Shown: positions 60,451 through 64,000 of the stretch, piece by piece | Layout: the number at the start of each line of letters is the position of its first letter | Numbering within the stretch: position 1 is the stretch's first letter | From: Utricularia gibba | Lineage: Eukaryota; Streptophyta; Magnoliopsida; Lamiales; Lentibulariaceae | Direction of reading: 5' to 3' | Assembly: GCA_002189035.1 (NCBI GenBank) | Contig: NEEC01000014.1 | Span: 1,552,501-1,616,500 of the forward strand | DNA length: 64,000 bases | Notes under the pieces: model-generated | What the model saw: the letters and a program-made list of their open reading frames with translations, nothing else | Database searches by the model: none | Told to the model about the DNA's origin: nothing | Made by a program: the position numbers and the translations under genes

Positions 60451-62001
60451 ATGTCTAATGGAGTTGAACCTTTTTACATCTCTGGTTGGGATCCACTGGT
60501 TTCTCCCAATCAAGATGGAAGTTTTCCTGTAAGCTCTTCGATGGTAACTCAGAGTGCTGCGGCTATTCCACACTTCTCAGCTTTGTTGGAAAGCCAGCAT
60601 ATGGGAATGGGAATGAGAATCCTCAACACTTCAGATATGATGATTGCTGAGGAACACAAACCAGGCTTTTACCACATTTCGTCCCAAAACTTGGAAACAA
60701 AAGGAGGCTCCAATTCTTGCCCAAATTCAGAAAATGGAGGATTACTTGGAGTTTCTCCATCAAATGCAAGGGGCAAAAGAAAGGTAGCAGCTTAGCTTAC
60801 ATCTTTTCTTTTCAGATGAGTTGTAACAGACGAATGATTGCAGGTTGAACAACACCCAAGGATTTCAAGTACGGAGATTGTAGATGATAAGATAAATGAT
60901 TGTGATCCAAATTTTAATTCTAATTATCGAGGCAAGCAGCAGGCAGTTAAACAAGCGAAGGATAACTTGATCAGAGCTGAAAATTCCAAGGAAAATTATG
61001 TTCACGTGAGGGCCAAAAGAGGCCAGGCAACAAACAGCCACAGCCTTGCTGAAAGGGTGTGTAATCCTTCTATTCGTCTGGTCTGATCTTCGCTGTTAGT
61101 TTACTGAACTGAAACTTGTAATTCACAGGTTAGAAGGGAGAAAATCAGTGAGCGGATGAAATTGCTCCAGGACCTTGTTCCAGGATGTAATAAGGTGTGG
61201 GGAATTTCTCAGACTAAAGACATATTTTTGGTTGGGTTGTCTCCCATTAATTCTGCTGTGTGTTCATTTTAAATTTTGAAGATCACTGGCAAAGCTGTGA
61301 TGCTTGATGAGATTATCAACTATGTGCAATCACTGCAGCAACAGGTTGAGGTACGCTGCTGCAATCTCATGACATGTGTAAATCTATTAGTTTTAGTTAT
61401 CTGAAACAATCATGGAAATCTGGGAGGAGATTGACTCACTGTGAATGCAGTTTCTGTCAATGAAGCTAGCTACTGTAAACCCGGAGATCAACATGGATAT
61501 AGATCGGATTTTGCCTAGTGAAGTATGCATATTTGTGAACAAATACAAGATGAAACTTTTTTCTGGTTATTTTAAAAATGTTGCTCATATATTCGTCCTG
61601 CAAAATCTATCTGGTAGATCCTTCATCCGCAAAGTAATGAGGCAAGCATCGTTGGTACGGGCCCAGGATTACGTTACCCTCAATCATTCCAGGGACATCA
61701 CCCTCAAGTTCCCATGAATGGTTTCCCTGTCACAAATCCACCATTTCACCACTTACCGCCGGTAACATAAATACATTGTATATTCAACTTTGTTTGCTTT
61801 CTCTGAAACCATTTTCCTTGTCAGAGCTCATGGAACAGCGAGCTTCAAAGCATTCTTCGCCCAGGATTTGGATCTGATCAATCTATCAACTGTTTGGAAC
61901 CAAGTGGTGAATATTTGAAATCACTCTGGATTGAATTTGTGGTTTAACTGACTGCATTGATTCTTACAAACGTGGTGATGTATTTTACAGGGCCTTCATA
62001 A
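60451..62001 (+). CDS. bHLH transcription factor (bHLH74/CIB-like subgroup)
   Basis: DNA-binding regulator, expected at E-box/G-box sites in the nucleus. Exons: 60451-60783, 60844-61056, 61129-61194, 61282-61350, 61451-61522, 61618-61761, 61825-61906 and 61991-62001; 329 residues, phases consistent. The last exon carries only the final residues and TAA. Seen: MSNGVEPFYISGWDP; VSPSNARGKRKVEQHP; HVRAKRGQATNSHSLAERVR, which leads into the basic region; the His-Glu-Arg DNA contacts (HSLAERVRREKISERM); helix 1 LLQDLVPGCNK; helix 2 ITGKAVMLDEIINYVQSLQQ; and the extension FLSMKLATVNPEINMDIDRIL, diagnostic for the subgroup that includes Arabidopsis bHLH74, bHLH49 and the CIBs. The C-terminal tail is variable. 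Confidence 0.94.
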
Positions 62002-62529
62002 ACGGGGAAGATAAGTAAAGATATTCATGTTGAAGCAGATTGAGGGCTGCAGTCAGTAAATGTTTATAGTGTTTTGCTCTGAATCTAGTGGTTTTATAGG
62101 TTCTGAGTTCCTTAGTCATCGAGTTTTAACTGAAGAAAGGCTTGACAGCTGCTTATATGCAATTTATCTACCAAGCGAACGACAAACACACAAGGGGTGT
62201 CCTCTTGAAAGGAAAACAGGCAAGACTTTACATTATGTCAACTGTATGATTCAGTATGCAGACTTGTAACTAATTACTGCTGGTGTTGTGTGTCAAAAAC
62301 TGCTTGTAACAAGTTTGGCTTGAAAAAGTTGCCATTTTTGAATCAATGTAGCTTTTTCTAGTTGCTGTTGCTTTACAATAAAAGTTCAAGTTGAGTGCAA
62401 TTAGGCTAAAAAGTTTGATTATCAATCCAGGCCAACATGAGCTATGCAATCCGTCCCCACCAACATGGGCTTCGGTTGGAAACAATAATTTGGATATTGG
62501 ATTGTTCTGAGGAACCAGTACTTTCTTTC
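62002..62529. other. bHLH 3' UTR and spacer
   Basis: Contains AT-rich sequence that is probably 3' UTR. Sequence from 62420 upward may be the eroded 3' end of the neighbouring pseudogene, but I could not align it. Confidence 0.45.
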
Positions 62530-62539
62530 ATGAATTATA

Positions 62540-63480
62540 AACCATCCATGAAGATGGGCACGAACAGCAATGACCACACCATGCCATCCACCTGATTCTT
62601 CCTAGGCCTTAATCCTCCACTCCAGCTGTCCCACTAAACTCAAAGAAGTTGAGGAAAACTCCATTGACTTGCTGTTCTACTGCGAAATGAAATGCTAAAT
62701 TGATGAGCTGCAGCCCTGTAAGAAGATTCTCACCCTTATTTACAAATTACCAACTACCTTGAACCAGCACCAGTTCATCGTCATCCTATAGCACAAATAC
62801 ATCTGCACGTATCATTATCTTGTTCAAGCATGGTGATATGAACGCACAGGACTAAATCAACATTGCAACTAATGAGGAATCGTAATATCATACTTTAGAT
62901 ATGTGACAACGCACTCTCTAACAATGTTGCAAGATGAGCTGATTAAATCATACCTTGAAGTCAGGGATAGTCCTCTTCAAGAAATCTGGGTTCCGCTGGA
63001 AATCCGCATCAAAAATTGCCACAAACCCATAATCCTTAACATAACTCCAACTCAACACGAATTAGCAGCTGCGTAGATGAGTCATTTGAGTCGTCCAAGA
63101 CTCAATGAGAATTCTCTCTTTTAGCCAATCCAGATTACACCCAGCAGCATTTGATTGTTGATATGTCTAACAACAAATTCATGCAGGACTGAGTCATATG
63201 CAAAAACTAAAGAACTCCATGGGTTCTCCACATTTTCAACTTTTACAATAGATATGCCGAAGCGATGAGTGAAGTTCCCCTCCTTCTCATTACACATGGG
63301 AATCGGAACCGATACCATTGGGAAGACATATGCATCTCCGTCTCCGGCTTCAAGATAAATGTAGTCAATTTTAGGGATTATTCCCGAGTTTTATACAGAA
63401 GCAACCGAGACAAAGGAATAGCCTATACAAGATCCGAACGAAGACACAGCAATAGAAACCCTCTGATGCAGTCATAGAGC
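62540..63480 (-). pseudogene. CSLC: Cellulose synthase-like C (xyloglucan glucan synthase) pseudogene, fragment
   Basis: Intact CSLC enzymes make the glucan backbone of xyloglucan in the Golgi. Reading the minus strand, family blocks follow in order: RLFLCLGCFCIK (about 63433-63395), YLEAGD then FPMVSVPIPMCNEKE (about 63345-63280), an intron position, YQQSNAAGCNLDWLKERILI and VLDDSNDSSTQLL (63166-63060), [16 protein letters not shown] and [13 protein letters not shown] (63046-62954), an intron (62953-62786, GT-AG intact), [37 protein letters not shown] and AVRAHLHGW (to about 62545). Lesions: first-intron donor GG instead of GT, frameshifts, a deletion of about 35 codons before YVKDY, and in-frame TAA and TAG. 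Introns are kept at family positions, so it arose by DNA duplication, not retroposition. Confidence 0.85.
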
Positions 63481-64000
63481 CGCGGTATCACGGCCGGGTT
63501 TCACATCAACGAGATTTTCATGGAGTTCCTACGCCCGGCAACCACATGCCGACAAAGCACGGCGGCCAGGGACAAAAATGCGGCTGCAATAGAGGTGCGG
63601 CACTTTCTGGGCTTTCAACTGCATAGCGGTGTTGTTTGGCCCAGGGCCAGATGTTAAAAATAATAAATTAATAGATTTTTCTAAACTCGAATAAAATTTT
63701 TATTTAATGATTTTTACAGAAATTCATTCATTAGGTAAATTTTTTTAAACCCATATAAAATTTATATTTAATAGTATATCATTAAAACGTCACTATTTAA
63801 ATATATTTTTTATTAATTTAAACAATTATAAATCATCTATCAAACACGTCATCATAAATAAATAATTATTTCATGGTTTATCTAAATCATATTAATTTTT
63901 TATAAGGTTAGGAAATACAATATCAGGTTGAAAAACTCTATTGCATCCCCTATACGGTGACTTAGATAATAATTTTCGAACAAATAATCCCACATCAAAA
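63481..64000. other. Spacer at window end
   Basis: GC-moderate to 63650, with no alignable CSLC sequence that I could confirm, then very AT-rich. Two diverged stretches share a TATAAAATTT(A)TATTTAAT-like motif at about 63691 and 63753. No gene supported. Confidence 0.45.

Noticed and set aside
1-64000. CRISPR arrays, bacterial operons, viral genes or toxin systems
   Set aside because: None seen; gene structures are those of plant nuclear DNA throughout.

Overview
The window is nuclear DNA of a flowering plant, most likely a eudicot. Genes have many short GT-AG introns and AT-rich spacers, and the products are plant-specific families: GRF, VQ, CER2-like BAHD, KIN-4C, plastid-type phosphoglycerate mutase and a CSLC relic. 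The species cannot be fixed from sequence alone. No bacterial, plastid or viral operon structure is present. Coding models were built by hand from splice sites, reading-frame phase and remembered family motifs; no search was run.

Layout. 1-3701 (+): 3' part of eIF5B. 5373-7075 (+): hydroxyproline-rich glycoprotein-family gene with two apparent one-base losses. 9054-10667 (+): plastid-type phosphoglycerate mutase. 10668-14626: non-genic spacer with a 250-bp PIF/Harbinger-like MITE. 14627-16301 (+): trehalose-6-phosphate phosphatase. 17187-18245 (-): mTERF protein. 20521-21452 (+): plant-specific protein of unknown function. 21453-24364: spacer with a hAT-like MITE and copies of an AT-rich repeat. 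24365-25033 (+): VQ protein. 25625-27204 (-): annexin. 28258-30344 (+): pectin acetylesterase. 30920-32584 (+): MAK16. 33329-33724 (-): probable second VQ gene lacking a clear start. 34179-40560 (-): 19-exon WD40/TPR protein of the ASG2/WDTC1 type. 41023-47761 (-): 27-exon KIN-4C kinesin. 47762-50753: AT-rich spacer with another MITE. 50754-52420 (+): CER26-like BAHD protein. 53571-55608 (-): GROWTH-REGULATING FACTOR with a miR396 site and one apparent one-base loss. 60451-62001 (+): bHLH factor. About 62540-63480 (-): broken CSLC (xyloglucan glucan synthase) pseudogene.

The genes are an ordinary mixture of housekeeping functions (translation initiation, ribosome biogenesis, glycolysis, organelle gene expression), cell wall and cuticle functions (pectin acetylesterase, CER26-like, CSLC relic, and KIN-4C, whose family guides wall deposition) and regulators (GRF, bHLH, VQ, trehalose-phosphate phosphatase). 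Neighbours do not form a pathway. I found no convincing undescribed system. The most useful anomalies are three apparent one-base deletions in G/C runs in two otherwise good genes, the CSLC pseudogene, two GC-AG introns (one in frame and stop-free if retained), and three MITEs with recognisable target-site duplications.
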